Assembly (NCBI RefSeq): GCF_002902965.1
Contig: NZ_CP026107.1
Span: 1,240,001 to 1,304,000, forward strand
Direction: 5' to 3'
DNA: 64,000 nt
Source of the DNA: Paraburkholderia hospita
GTDB lineage: Bacteria > Pseudomonadota > Gammaproteobacteria > Burkholderiales > Burkholderiaceae
Shown here one piece after another: positions 15,286 to 23,560 of the stretch. Both the position numbers and the translations under genes were made by a program. Numbering within the stretch: position 1 is the first letter of the stretch; every line of letters starts with the position of its first letter. The notes under the pieces are model-generated. The model did not search any database and had not been told where the DNA came from. It saw nothing but the letters and a program-made list of their open reading frames with translations.

Positions 15286-15305
15286 CTTACCAACTGGTTC
15301 GTAAG
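15286..15305. promoter_or_regulatory. Operator-like site 1 (TetR/GST divergon)
   Basis: CTTACCAACTGGTTCGTAAG: near-palindrome with perfect CTTAC/GTAAG ends and AAC/GTT inner matches. It directly abuts site 2 and lies just before the tetR start codon, a position suited to autorepression. Confidence 0.75.
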
Positions 15306-15325
15306 CTTACTTATCGATAAGTAAG
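15306..15325. promoter_or_regulatory. Operator-like site 2, perfect 20-bp palindrome
   Basis: CTTACTTATCGATAAGTAAG is its own reverse complement over all 20 bp. It touches site 1 end to end and finishes 2 bp before the -35 box of the GST promoter, as expected for a TetR-family operator. Confidence 0.8.
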
Positions 15326-15327
15326 TC

Positions 15328-15357
15328 TTGACACAACAGCTCAACCATCTCTACGAT
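15328..15357 (+). promoter_or_regulatory. Sigma-70 promoter of the GST gene
   Basis: TTGACA (15328-15333), 18-bp spacer, TACGAT (15352-15357). The -35 box is a consensus match. It is flanked by operator sites 2 and 3, so bound repressor would block RNA polymerase from both sides. Confidence 0.75.
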
Positions 15358-15366
15358 TCGATCGCA

Positions 15367-15386
15367 CTTACTTAGCGGTTGGTAAG
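15367..15386. promoter_or_regulatory. Operator-like site 3, downstream of the promoter
   Basis: CTTACTTAGCGGTTGGTAAG keeps both outer pentamers, CTTAC and GTAAG, with the same 10-bp spacing as sites 1 and 2, but the centre is not symmetric. It covers the likely transcription start area of the GST gene. Confidence 0.7.
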
Positions 15387-15409
15387 TTCACTTCGATCAA
15401 GGAGCAGAT

Positions 15410-16054
15410 ATGAAAATCTATGACATCCCCGGGTTCCCGAACCCATTGCGCATTCGCATCGTGCTGGCCGAGAAGCAGCTCGCTTCGCAGGTCGAGTTCG
15501 TCAAGGTCGACCTGCCTGCGGCGGAACACAAGCAAGCCGCGTTTTTGAAGATCAATCCGACAGGCACCGTGCCCGTGCTCGAACTCGACGATGGAACCCG
15601 AATCGCTGAATGTACGGCGATTACCGAGTATCTCGACAATCTGGACGGCGACCCGATCCTCACGGGCAAGACCGCGCGCGACAAAGGTGTGATTCACATG
15701 ATGCAAAAGCGCGCCGAGTCGGAGCTCATCGATCCTGTAGGCATTTATTTTCATCATGCGACAGCGGGATTGGGCGATGCGCTGCGCGAATACAAGCATC
15801 CGCAGTGGACGGCTCGCGCCGAGTGGGGAAAGCTCCAGGGCGAAAAGGCCGTCGCGGGCATGCGATATTTCGATAGCGTGCTTGAAGCCCAGCCTTATGT
15901 AGCGGGCGATGCGTTTTCGATGGCTGATATCACCGTCTGGGCTGGGCTGCTGTTTGCGCACTTCGCCAGGATCGACGTGCCGGACGATTGCAACGCGCTT
16001 CGTGCATGGAAAGAAAGGGTCGATGGGCGTGCGTCGGTTGTGAATCCGGCGTAG
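15410..16054 (+). CDS. Glutathione S-transferase family protein
   Basis: A 214-residue cytosolic GST: N-terminal thioredoxin-like domain (MKIYDIPGFPNPLRIRIVLA), cis-proline element TGTVPVL at 52-57, then the ECTAITEYLD glutathione-binding element, and a helical C-terminal domain with AGDAFSMADITVWAG, the N-capping-box region. AAGGAG lies 5 bp before the ATG. Conjugation of glutathione to electrophiles is the family role; the substrate is unknown. Control by the divergent TetR protein through the three operator-like sites suggests induction by a small toxic compound. Confidence 0.92.
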   Translation: MKIYDIPGFPNPLRIRIVLAEKQLASQVEFVKVDLPAAEHKQAAFLKINPTGTVPVLELDDGTRIAECTAITEYLDNLDGDPILTGKTARDKGVIHMMQKRAESELIDPVGIYFHHATAGLGDALREYKHPQWTARAEWGKLQGEKAVAGMRYFDSVLEAQPYVAGDAFSMADITVWAGLLFAHFARIDVPDDCNALRAWKERVDGRASVVNPA

Positions 16055-16569
16055 AAGCTGGTAGGCACTCATCGGCGGACGGCGAACGCTTAAATACTTC
16101 GGGGACGTTTCCGGCGGTAGGGCCGGTTCGCCAGTCCCGGCGTTTCCCGGTTTTTTTCGCGTTGCGTGCACGCTAGTGACGTACATCGGGACTCGCGCCT
16201 CATGTGCGCTGCGTCGAGATGCCGAAGAATTCATTCCAGCGTTTCGCAATGGCACGGCAACATGCCGGCGCGACGCTTTGAGCCAGCGCCGCGTCCGTGC
16301 GTTCTCTCATTTTTGCAAAGCTAGAAGTGGAAGCACGTGGGCGACGACGCCCACTATCCCGAAGCGATCCAGACAGCCGAAGCGCGTATTGCCACTGAGC
16401 ATGAGGCGCCAGCGGTTATGGTGGAATCGGAAGTCCGTCGTCGGTATCTGGTGCGCCTGTGATCGATCGAGCCGACGCCGATCCGAAGCGGCTCTATTTC
16501 GGCCACTGACCGGCGAATCACCATGCGATCGGTATGTAGCCTGGAGCCTGTCTGGAAAGGAAACACACC
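16055..16569. other. 515-bp gap after the GST gene
   Basis: No full gene is supported here. GCCGG/CCGGC (16122-16141) form a small stem ahead of a run of seven T at 16151-16157, a weak terminator candidate for the GST gene. A 41-codon open frame lies at 16337-16462 and is listed separately. Codon use in the longer open frames of this gap does not resemble that of the neighbouring genes. Confidence 0.5.
16337..16462 (+). pseudogene. Possible small ORF or fragment, DUF3562-like
   Basis: A GTG-initiated frame of 41 codons with coding-like codon choice, reading MGDDAHYPEAIQTAEARIA then HEAPAVMVESEVRRRYLVRL. The pattern of IA.E..AP...V...V...Y...L loosely recalls the start of DUF3562 proteins common in Burkholderiaceae, which are about twice as long. 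No clear ribosome site is seen. It may be a truncated remnant; the call is weak. Confidence 0.25.
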
Positions 16570-16959
16570 ATGGGATGGACAACGGCCATGAGCACATTCA
16601 GCGCATTGACCGAATGGGTCAAGGATATGTGGCCGTTGCCGCTTGTTCTGGCCGCTACTGTGCGCTTCGTTATTGCATGGCTCTTCAGTCGCCGTGCGGC
16701 CCTGGACCGGAAACAGCTCGATCTCGAAATCGCACAGCTGCGGGATGACGCGGATCGCGCGGAGCGGGGGAGGGTCCATCTCAAGCGCGAAATCGAGAAA
16801 CTGATGGCCGACTTCGAGCGTCAGCAACGGGCGGACTCGGTGGCCGTGCAGCACATCGATGTGGCGGACCGTGATCGACTTTCGTCTGGTATCGGCACCG
16901 CCGTGTCCGGGTGCCATTTCAGATCGGACTGGTTTCGGCCGCCACCACCATCGCAGTAA
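16570..16959 (+). CDS. Hypothetical small membrane protein with coiled coil
   Basis: A 129-residue product that I do not recognise. It has one hydrophobic segment near residues 21-40 (WPLPLVLAATVRFVIAWLF) followed by a charged stretch, residues ~43-90, with heptad-like spacing (LDRKQLDLEIAQLRDDADRA, LKREIEKLMADFERQQ) that should form a coiled coil. The last ~30 residues look disordered. GGAAAGGAAA lies before the ATG at 16570. It stands alone between the GST gene and the kinase genes. Codon bias is weaker than in its neighbours, so its reality is not certain. Confidence 0.5.
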   Translation: MGWTTAMSTFSALTEWVKDMWPLPLVLAATVRFVIAWLFSRRAALDRKQLDLEIAQLRDDADRAERGRVHLKREIEKLMADFERQQRADSVAVQHIDVADRDRLSSGIGTAVSGCHFRSDWFRPPPPSQ

Positions 16960-17203
16960 TCACGCTGTGGCTTGATACGTCACCGTCGCCGTTGACTGCT
17001 TCTTTTCGCGTCGTCGCAGCGAACCGATACCAACGTTGTATGTGTTGAGTTCGGCTTGCTCTATCCTGCGCTAGCGCTCCCCGTCGACCCGCCGATCACC
17101 TAAACTGAATCAACGCGTTCGAACCCGGCGACATGCGCCGGCGCCGGGGGGGCTGCGGCCTGTTTGTAGCGCAGGACTTCTGCCCGAGCAGCGAGAGCGA
17201 GCC

Positions 17204-18607
17204 ATGATCGAACTCCACACGTTGAGCAAGGTACCCGTGTTCGCGGACCTCACGGAGGATCGGCTGCAATGGCTGCGTGAGAACCTGATCGAGTTCTCCG
17301 TCAGTGCTGGCGCGGTGCTGCTGCACGAAGGCGAAATGACCACGAGCCTGCTGATCCTGCTCGAAGGCGAAGTCACGACGACGAGACGCGAAGACGGACG
17401 GGACTATGGCGAGCGCTTTCCTGCGCCGGATGTGTTCGGCACGCCGTGCGTGATCGCTTCGATACCTTTCCCAGCCACGCTGACGGCCATGCGCGATTGC
17501 CGGCTTGCCCGGCTGCCTGAGGCTGCTTTCCGCGAACTGTTCATGTCGAGCGGTCCGTTTGGGCGTGTCGTCGCGCGCGTAATGACGGACTGGCTGACTG
17601 CGCTGGAAACAGCGGACCTCAATCGCGCGAAACTCGCCGCCCTGGGCAAGCTCGCGGCGGGGCTCGCGCACGAGCTGAACAATCCCGCTGCCGCGTTGAC
17701 GCGTGCGCTCGATCACATGCGCCGCGAGTTTGCGGCGCTCGAAGACGCGGCGTTGGCGCTCGGCTGCAATGCCGTGCCGCGCGAGGTTGTTGCTCGACTC
17801 GGCGCTCTGGTAAACCGCAAGGCGCCTAGCGACGCGATGAATTCGTTGCAGCGAAGCGATGCAGAAGCGCGGCTCGGCGACTGGCTGGCCACGCATGGCG
17901 TCACGAAGCCTTGGCTCGCGGCACCCGTTCTCGTTGCACACGGGGTCACCGTGGAGGACCTCGACCCGTTGGCCAGCAGCCTGGACACGCGGCAGTTCGA
18001 TTCCGCCATCGGCTGGATTGCACGCGTGCTGGACCTTCGCTCGATGATGGACGAAGCGATGCAAGGCGCACTGCGCATCTCCGATATTGTGGCCGCGATG
18101 AAGTCGTATTCGTTCATGGATCAGGGCCCGCAGCAGGAGATCGACATTCACGAAGGCATCGACGACACGCTGACCGTGATGATGCATGAGATGAAGCGCG
18201 GCATCGACGTGATACGCGACTACGACCACAGCTTGCCGCGACTTCAGGTGTATGGGAGCGAATTGAACCAGGTCTGGACGCGGATCATCGAAAACGCGAT
18301 CGAGGCGATGAACGGGCAGGGCACTATCACGATCCACACGCGGCGCGATGCCGACTGCGCCGTCGTCGAGATCGCCGACAATGGGCCCGGCATTCCGCCA
18401 GAGGCATTGACACATCTCTTCGAGCCTTTCTTCACTTCAAAGCATGTCGCCGGGGCGCACGACCATGGCTTGGGGCTCGGTCTGCATATTGCGTACCGCA
18501 TCGTGGTCAACCGGCACGGCGGCACGATACAGGCGCAGTCGGGTCCGGGCTGGACGACTTTCCGCGTGACACTGCCGTTGGGATTCAACGTGCCGCCCGC
18601 CGCATAG
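17204..18607 (+). CDS. Soluble histidine kinase with N-terminal cyclic-nucleotide-binding-like domain (copy 1)
   Basis: A 467-residue kinase with no membrane segment. Residues ~5-125 form a cNMP-binding-type jelly roll (PVFADLTEDRLQWL, GAVLLHEGEMTTSLLILLEG). The dimerisation/phosphoacceptor helix is KLAAGLAHELNNPAAAL with H156. The ATPase domain has the N box (ENAIEAM), G1 DNGPGIPP, F box FEPFFTSK and G2 GLGLGLHIAY. It would sense an intracellular ligand or redox state and phosphorylate a partner, most simply the receiver domain encoded next. It is ~40% alike by eye to the kinase at 20430, so the pair arose by duplication. Confidence 0.92.
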   Translation: MIELHTLSKVPVFADLTEDRLQWLRENLIEFSVSAGAVLLHEGEMTTSLLILLEGEVTTTRREDGRDYGERFPAPDVFGTPCVIASIPFPATLTAMRDCRLARLPEAAFRELFMSSGPFGRVVARVMTDWLTALETADLNRAKLAALGKLAAGLAHELNNPAAALTRALDHMRREFAALEDAALALGCNAVPREVVARLGALVNRKAPSDAMNSLQRSDAEARLGDWLATHGVTKPWLAAPVLVAHGVTVEDLDPLASSLDTRQFDSAIGWIARVLDLRSMMDEAMQGALRISDIVAAMKSYSFMDQGPQQEIDIHEGIDDTLTVMMHEMKRGIDVIRDYDHSLPRLQVYGSELNQVWTRIIENAIEAMNGQGTITIHTRRDADCAVVEIADNGPGIPPEALTHLFEPFFTSKHVAGAHDHGLGLGLHIAYRIVVNRHGGTIQAQSGPGWTTFRVTLPLGFNVPPAA

Positions 18608-18771
18608 CCACTCATGTCGAACCGGCCCCATTTCACGATCGATATAGCAATCGCGACCTTGGCGCAGCAGCGCCTACAATGCTTGCAACAGACGCCGCGA
18701 TTCATCGCTGACGCAGATGCACGAACAGCGCGTAGCCAGCGTTTGAACTGGCGTGAGCCGCTGACGCTGTC

Positions 18772-20433
18772 ATGGAAAAACCCGTAATCCTCGCTGTCGA
18801 TGACGACCCGATCGTGGCCGGTGCGGTCGCGCGCGATCTTCAGGTTGCGTACGGCGAGCATTACCAGATCGTGCGCATGGAGTCGGGGTCAGCTGCGCTG
18901 GAAGCCGCGCAGCAATTGCGTCTGCAAAACCGCTTCATTGCGCTTTTCATCGCGGATCAGCGCATGCCGCAGATGAGCGGGATCGAGTTCCTCGAACAGG
19001 CAATCGAACTGTTCCCAGAAGCCAAGCGCGTGCTGTTGACCGCGTACGCGGATACCGATGCCGCCATCCGCGCGATCAATACGGTGCATCTCGATCAGTA
19101 TCTGCTCAAGCCGTGGCATCCACCGGAACAGAACTTCTATCCGGCACTCGATGACCTGCTCGCGGACTGGCACGCATCGTTTCGTCCCGCATCGCAAGGC
19201 CTCCGTCTGCTTGATCACCGCTGGTCGCCGCAAGGGCATTTGCTGCGCGACTTCATGGCGCGCAATCACATTCCGTTCCGATGGCTCGATGTGGAGCGGC
19301 ACGACGAGGCCGATCCGCTGATCAACGCGCTGCATCCAGGCATGCGTCAGTTGCCCGTGCTGATATTCGAGGACGGCACCGTGATGAGCCGTCCGACGAC
19401 TGCGCAGATCGCCGAGCAAGTAGGACTGCGCACGCGCTCGACCACACCTTTCTTTGACCTCGTGATCGTGGGCGGCGGGCCGGCGGGGCTCGCTGCCGCA
19501 GTGTATGGCGCGTCGGAAGGACTGCAGGTGGCGATCATCGAATGTGATGCGCCCGGCGGGCAGGCAGGCACCAGTTCGCACATCGACAACTACCTTGGCT
19601 TTCCGGCGGGCGTGAGCGGCGCGGAACTGTCGCGGCGCGCGCTGATGCAGGCAAGGCGCTTCGGCGCCGAAATGATACTGACGCAGCATGCGGTGGGCTT
19701 GCGAATAGAAGCGCCGTACAAGTTCGTCAGGCTCTCCGATGGCTCCGAGGTCAGCTGTCTTGCGCTGATGGTCGCGAGCGGCGTGTCGTATCGCAAACTG
19801 GAAGCGCGCGGCGTGCAGGCGCTGACGGGCGCGGGCGTCTATTACGGCGCGGCGCTCGTCGAGGCCGTCGCTTGTGCCAATCAGGATTTGTATATCGTGG
19901 GCGCCGCGAATTCGGCGGGACAGGGCGCGATGTTCCTTTCCAGGTACGCGCGATCGGTCACGTTGCTGTGCCGGGGACCGTCGCTGAGCGCGGGCATGTC
20001 GCACTATCTGGTCCAGCAGATACACGAAACCGGGAATATTCGCGTGCGGCCCCATACCGAGGTCGAAAGCGTGAGCGGCGACGGACATCTCGACGCGATC
20101 ACGTTGCGTGACGTGCAGACTGGGCGAGTCGAAACGGTTGAAGCAAGCGGCCTGTTCGTTTTCATCGGCGCTGCGCCTTGCACGGAATGGCTGCGCGGGG
20201 TCGTCGAGCGGGACGAGCATGGTTTTCTGCTGACGGGCCGCGTGCTGGTCAAGGGCAGCAGGAGGCCTTCGGGATGGCAGGTTGGACGCGATCCGTATCT
20301 GCTCGAAACGAGTGTCCCAGGCATCTTCGCGGCGGGCGACGTGCGCGCCGATTCAGTCAAGCGCGTTGCGGCCGCTGTCGGCGAAGGATCGATTGCCGTG
20401 CATTTCATCCACCAGTATCTGGCGAATCCATGA
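18772..20433 (+). CDS. Response-regulator receiver fused to a thioredoxin-reductase-like FAD oxidoreductase
   Basis: A 553-residue fusion. Residues 1-130 are a receiver domain with acidic pair D10-D12, phosphoacceptor D62 (FIADQRMP), T90 and K113. Residues ~145-220 look like a thioredoxin/glutaredoxin-like fold without CxxC (PVLIFEDGTVMSRPT). Residues ~227-553 are a TrxR-type module: FAD motif GGGPAGLAAA, GGQAG...IDNYLGFP, NAD(P)H site IVGAANSAGQGA, and C-terminal GIFAAGDVR. The redox CxxC of true thioredoxin reductases is missing: the matching region reads GVYYGAALVEA. Thus the output is redox chemistry, not DNA binding. Its stop overlaps the next kinase start as ATGA. Confidence 0.92.
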   Translation: MEKPVILAVDDDPIVAGAVARDLQVAYGEHYQIVRMESGSAALEAAQQLRLQNRFIALFIADQRMPQMSGIEFLEQAIELFPEAKRVLLTAYADTDAAIRAINTVHLDQYLLKPWHPPEQNFYPALDDLLADWHASFRPASQGLRLLDHRWSPQGHLLRDFMARNHIPFRWLDVERHDEADPLINALHPGMRQLPVLIFEDGTVMSRPTTAQIAEQVGLRTRSTTPFFDLVIVGGGPAGLAAAVYGASEGLQVAIIECDAPGGQAGTSSHIDNYLGFPAGVSGAELSRRALMQARRFGAEMILTQHAVGLRIEAPYKFVRLSDGSEVSCLALMVASGVSYRKLEARGVQALTGAGVYYGAALVEAVACANQDLYIVGAANSAGQGAMFLSRYARSVTLLCRGPSLSAGMSHYLVQQIHETGNIRVRPHTEVESVSGDGHLDAITLRDVQTGRVETVEASGLFVFIGAAPCTEWLRGVVERDEHGFLLTGRVLVKGSRRPSGWQVGRDPYLLETSVPGIFAAGDVRADSVKRVAAAVGEGSIAVHFIHQYLANP

Positions 20434-21821
20434 GCGATCTGTCCACGCTGTTTGAGATGCCTCTCTTCTCTGGGTTGCCCGAAGAGCGACGCACATGGCT
20501 GCGCGCGAATCTGGACGAATACCATCTGAAGACGGGCGAGATCCTGATGCGAGAGGGGCAGCGCGTCACGCATCAGTTCGTGCTGCTCGACGGCGAAATC
20601 GTGACGGAAAAAATGGTGGGCGGGCGGCAAGTGTTCGATGACCGACGGCCCGCGCCGACATCGATTGCAGAGACCTCGCTGCTCGCGGACATGCCGCTGC
20701 CATTGACCTTCACGGCCGCGACAGATTGTTTTCTGGTCGCGCTTCCCGAGTCGGTGGTCCGCACGCTGCTGAACGAATGCGAGTCCTTCAGCCGTCACAT
20801 CTTCCGGTCGATCTACGCGCGCATCACCGCTTATGACGCGTTCATCCTCAATGGCGAGAAACTCGCCGCACTGGGCCGCCTGTCGGCCGGCCTCGCACAT
20901 GAACTGAACAATCCCGCCGCCGCCGTGGCGCGCGCTGCCGATTGTCTGCGCGAGTCGCTCGACACCATGCGTGAGGCGACGTGCGTGCTGGTTGTGAGCG
21001 CGATGCCCGCCGAAGTCGTCGATCTGCTGGACGGCTGGGCAAGCCGTGCCGTGCCTGCCGCCGATACGACGCCTCAAGCTGCATTGCGGCAAAGCGAAGC
21101 CGAAAGCGTGCTCGCCGATTGGCTCGCCGCACGCGGGCTTGCCAAACCGTGGTTGATCGCGCCGCAACTCGCGGTGGCCGGGTTCTCGCCAGACGATCTC
21201 GAACCCGTCGCCGCGCGCGTGACACCAGAACAATTCGGCGCGGGCGTCCGCTGGCTGGCTGCGACGCTGGAGCTGCGGTCTTTGGGAAACCAGGCCTGGA
21301 TCGGTGCGGGTCGTATCTCCGAGATCGTGAAGGCGATGAAGGACTATTCATATATGGACCAGGCGCCATTGCAGGAGGTCGATATACATAGCGGCATCGA
21401 GGATACGCTGACGATCATGCGTCATAAGCTCAGGCAAGGCGTGTCCGTCAAGCGCGACTACGATCGCATGCTGCCGCTCGTACCCGTCTATGGCAGCGAG
21501 CTGAATCAGGTGTGGACGAATCTGATCGACAATGCCGTCGACGCGATGGATGGCAACGGCGAACTCACGATACGCTCGCGCCAGGAAGGCAGTTTTGCGG
21601 TCATCGAAATCATGGACACGGGGTCCGGCATTCCGACCGATATCGTCGCGCGGCTTTTTGAGCCTTTCTTTACTACCAAGCCTTTAGGCAAGGGCAATGG
21701 CCTGGGGCTTCACATAGCTTACCGGACCGTTGTGCAGCGGCATAACGGCACGATCAGCGTCGCTTCGCGCCCTGGCGAGACGAAATTCAAGGTGTGCCTG
21801 CCGCTGGCGGCGCGTCATTGA
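20430..21821 (+). CDS. Soluble histidine kinase with N-terminal cyclic-nucleotide-binding-like domain (copy 2)
   Basis: A 463-residue kinase built as copy 1: cNMP-like domain at ~5-125 (MPLFSGLPEERRTWLRANL, GEILMREGQRVTHQFVLLDG), phosphoacceptor H157 in GRLSAGLAHELNNPAAAV, N box DNAVDAM, G1 DTGSGIPT, FEPFFTTK and GKGNGLGLHIAY. The start at 20430 overlaps the stop of the receiver-reductase gene by 4 bp (ATGA), which fixes the start and couples the two. Arrangement kinase-regulator-kinase suggests that two inputs converge on one redox enzyme. Confidence 0.92.
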   Translation: MSDLSTLFEMPLFSGLPEERRTWLRANLDEYHLKTGEILMREGQRVTHQFVLLDGEIVTEKMVGGRQVFDDRRPAPTSIAETSLLADMPLPLTFTAATDCFLVALPESVVRTLLNECESFSRHIFRSIYARITAYDAFILNGEKLAALGRLSAGLAHELNNPAAAVARAADCLRESLDTMREATCVLVVSAMPAEVVDLLDGWASRAVPAADTTPQAALRQSEAESVLADWLAARGLAKPWLIAPQLAVAGFSPDDLEPVAARVTPEQFGAGVRWLAATLELRSLGNQAWIGAGRISEIVKAMKDYSYMDQAPLQEVDIHSGIEDTLTIMRHKLRQGVSVKRDYDRMLPLVPVYGSELNQVWTNLIDNAVDAMDGNGELTIRSRQEGSFAVIEIMDTGSGIPTDIVARLFEPFFTTKPLGKGNGLGLHIAYRTVVQRHNGTISVASRPGETKFKVCLPLAARH

Positions 21822-22248
21822 AGCCACGGCGGCGCTTATTGCAGGTGTCGGATCTTCGTCAAGATAGCCGGAACGGGCTCAGCCAAATAGTACGGTCGCG
21901 CTAAATAGCCATTGCTTTAATTATGTGAAGCTTTCGTGCGCGAAACACATCGGCATACTGGATCGTCCAAACGCCAGTTTCGTCGACTTGGATATTCCTC
22001 AGCGCGTCCTATACTGATAGTGAGCCGCGCGGAAGCCGGCCCCTGATGCATAACGGACGATCAAGTCGTTCAATGGGGCGCGGTAGCGGGGCCACGGAAA
22101 CGCCTGTGTTAATACGCGGGCGTTTTCTTTTTGTGGCCCACAAGACGCTGCCATGCAGCAAGTATCGGTCAGCGGGAAGTGCGAGATGACAGGTCGCGAG
22201 CGCAGCGGTCCGCGGGTACGGCGAGGCGGACGGCGCAGGAGGCACGAC
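21822..22248. other. 427-bp gap between the kinase and the M91 peptidase
   Basis: No gene is supported. It contains the terminator-like element at 22098-22130 and an outer repeat GGGCCAC (22089-22095)/GTGGCCC (22133-22139) around it. Base composition shifts to less GC-rich from here into the M91 gene, compatible with a transferred segment boundary. Confidence 0.5.
22098..22130 (+). terminator. Intrinsic-terminator-like stem with T-run
   Basis: AAACGCC (22098-22104) and GGCGTTT (22119-22125) form a 7-bp stem with a 14-nt loop, followed directly by TTCTTTTT-like T-rich sequence. It would stop transcription running on from the kinase operon and insulate the M91 gene. An outer 7-bp repeat encloses it. 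Confidence 0.55.
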
Positions 22249-23232
22249 ATGACGATGAGAATTGTGGCGGAGACGTACCATGGAAACAGACGCCGCGAGA
22301 CGATGCCGGATTTCGAGGCCGAAAAATTCAAGAAAGCCGTGAAAAAGGCATTCGAAAAAATTCTCACGTTCAATATCGGGGTGGAACTTGGAAGGGAGAT
22401 CAACAGCGCCGATTGCGATCTCCTGGTGATCAAGGCTGGCCCGGGGCAAGCCAACAAATGCATGATGGAACGGCAAAGCGCCCAGGATATGAACCAGGCC
22501 TGCTACACAGAGGTACTCGACGCGGAACTTCTGTCCCAGAAGATTCAGGCGTTGATCAACGCAAAGGTCATCACGGCTGCCCACCCAGCCGTGGCGAAGT
22601 TCCTCAAATTCTATGTCACGCAGGCACAGGGAGGAAAAAAGGAGCAGTTCACGAAAACGATGGGCACAGGATCAAGAGCGGGAGACTATCCAATAGCGCA
22701 TGAGTCACCAACGGCAGAAAGGCAGGCCGCCCACGGCACGGACAGAATCCTGCGCAACCGCATTGGCGACTTCGATTCCCTGAAGAAAATTGAACAGGCC
22801 GTCGACTTTGTCCGATCTCTTCAGAACGGCCTTATCGGTTATCACATCATGTCTCATCTGACGCCCGGGGCGGGCACGGGAGCCTTCGTCGTATGGGATC
22901 CCGACCAGGCCGATGCGGGTGCGGACCTGCCCCCGTCCGAGCGTGCGGCATGGATGACGCGGCCCAGTTGGATCGCACTGGTGCACGAGTTGATACACGG
23001 CTGGCGACTTGTGACGGGACGATGCGTGTTTCGGCCCGAACCACTCATCGAGGAGTATTACGAAGAGGCCATGACAGTCGGGCTGCCGCCGTACGACGGT
23101 TGCAAATTCACCGAGAACCGGTTTCGCCAGGCCGGTGCAGAAGCGCTGCGGACGTTCTACGGACAGAAGACAAAAATCATCAGCGAGGACGCGCAGCGAA
23201 AGCACAAGTCCGTTGCCGAGAGGCTTGTTTAA
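22249..23232 (+). CDS. M91-family zinc metallopeptidase, NleD/HopH1-like effector candidate
   Basis: A 327-residue protein with the zinc motif HELIH at residues 246-250 in WIALVHELIHGWRLVTG, followed by PLIEEYYEEAMTVGLPPYDG and FTENRFRQ, the E-x-x-TVGL and EN-x-x-R pattern of peptidase family M91. NleD of enteropathogenic E. coli cleaves host MAP kinases, and HopH1 is a plant-pathogen effector. The first ~60 residues are basic with no Sec signal. ATG at 22249 is preceded by AGGAGG with 6-bp spacing; a longer in-frame start at 22153 is less likely. Codons are visibly richer in A than those of the neighbours. Secretion route (type III or VI) is unknown. Confidence 0.85.
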   Translation: MTMRIVAETYHGNRRRETMPDFEAEKFKKAVKKAFEKILTFNIGVELGREINSADCDLLVIKAGPGQANKCMMERQSAQDMNQACYTEVLDAELLSQKIQALINAKVITAAHPAVAKFLKFYVTQAQGGKKEQFTKTMGTGSRAGDYPIAHESPTAERQAAHGTDRILRNRIGDFDSLKKIEQAVDFVRSLQNGLIGYHIMSHLTPGAGTGAFVVWDPDQADAGADLPPSERAAWMTRPSWIALVHELIHGWRLVTGRCVFRPEPLIEEYYEEAMTVGLPPYDGCKFTENRFRQAGAEALRTFYGQKTKIISEDAQRKHKSVAERLV

Positions 23233-23369
23233 CTGGCAAGCCGGACGGCCCTTCGCTGTCAACTTTCATCAGAAGCCCGGGACGCTGTGCTACTACTACT
23301 CCGAATGAAGCGGTCGGCTCTAGTGCAAACAGGTAATCCGGTTGAGGATTTTTATATAGGAAGGATGCC

Positions 23370-23546
23370 TTATCGATCAGACAGGGCGGCATTCCATGAG
23401 GCAGGCGCAGCGGCATCCTTGAGGCCGAGCTTCGCGAGATCGAACTGCCCCTTGCGAATGCGATGCGTCAACTCGATGCCTGAAATCGTGCTCGCGGCGC
23501 CCCTGAACCGTTCTTCATGGGCGGCGATGTTGCGCACTAGATCATT
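23370..23546 (-). pseudogene. 3' remnant of an IS6-like DDE transposase gene
   Basis: In the minus frame that ends with TAA at 23370, the reading LVRNIAAHEERFRGAAST, ISGIELTHRIRKGQFDLAKL and APASWNAALSD matches by recall the C-terminal tail of IS6-type transposases (GIE-x-x-H-x-I-x-KGQF). Only ~59 codons are coding-like, and the catalytic DDE part is absent. It begins ~15 bp from the mltA stop and lies 138 bp from the M91 gene. No intact terminal inverted repeats were found. The 138 bp between it and the M91 gene hold nothing I can support. Confidence 0.7.
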
Positions 23547-23560
23547 GGAGTGAAGCGCCC

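Noticed and set aside
16176..16748. 190-codon plus-strand frame after the GST gene
   Set aside because: Ser/Arg-rich reading without domain or ribosome site; overlaps the more plausible coiled-coil ORF at 16570.
18772..20433. True thioredoxin reductase assignment for the receiver fusion
   Set aside because: The dithiol CxxC is absent from the NADPH-domain position, so only a TrxR-like flavoprotein call is justified.
20004..21233. 409-codon minus-strand open frame across the receiver-TrxR and second kinase genes
   Set aside because: It crosses two coupled genes with intact domain motifs, and its own reading is low-complexity and family-less.
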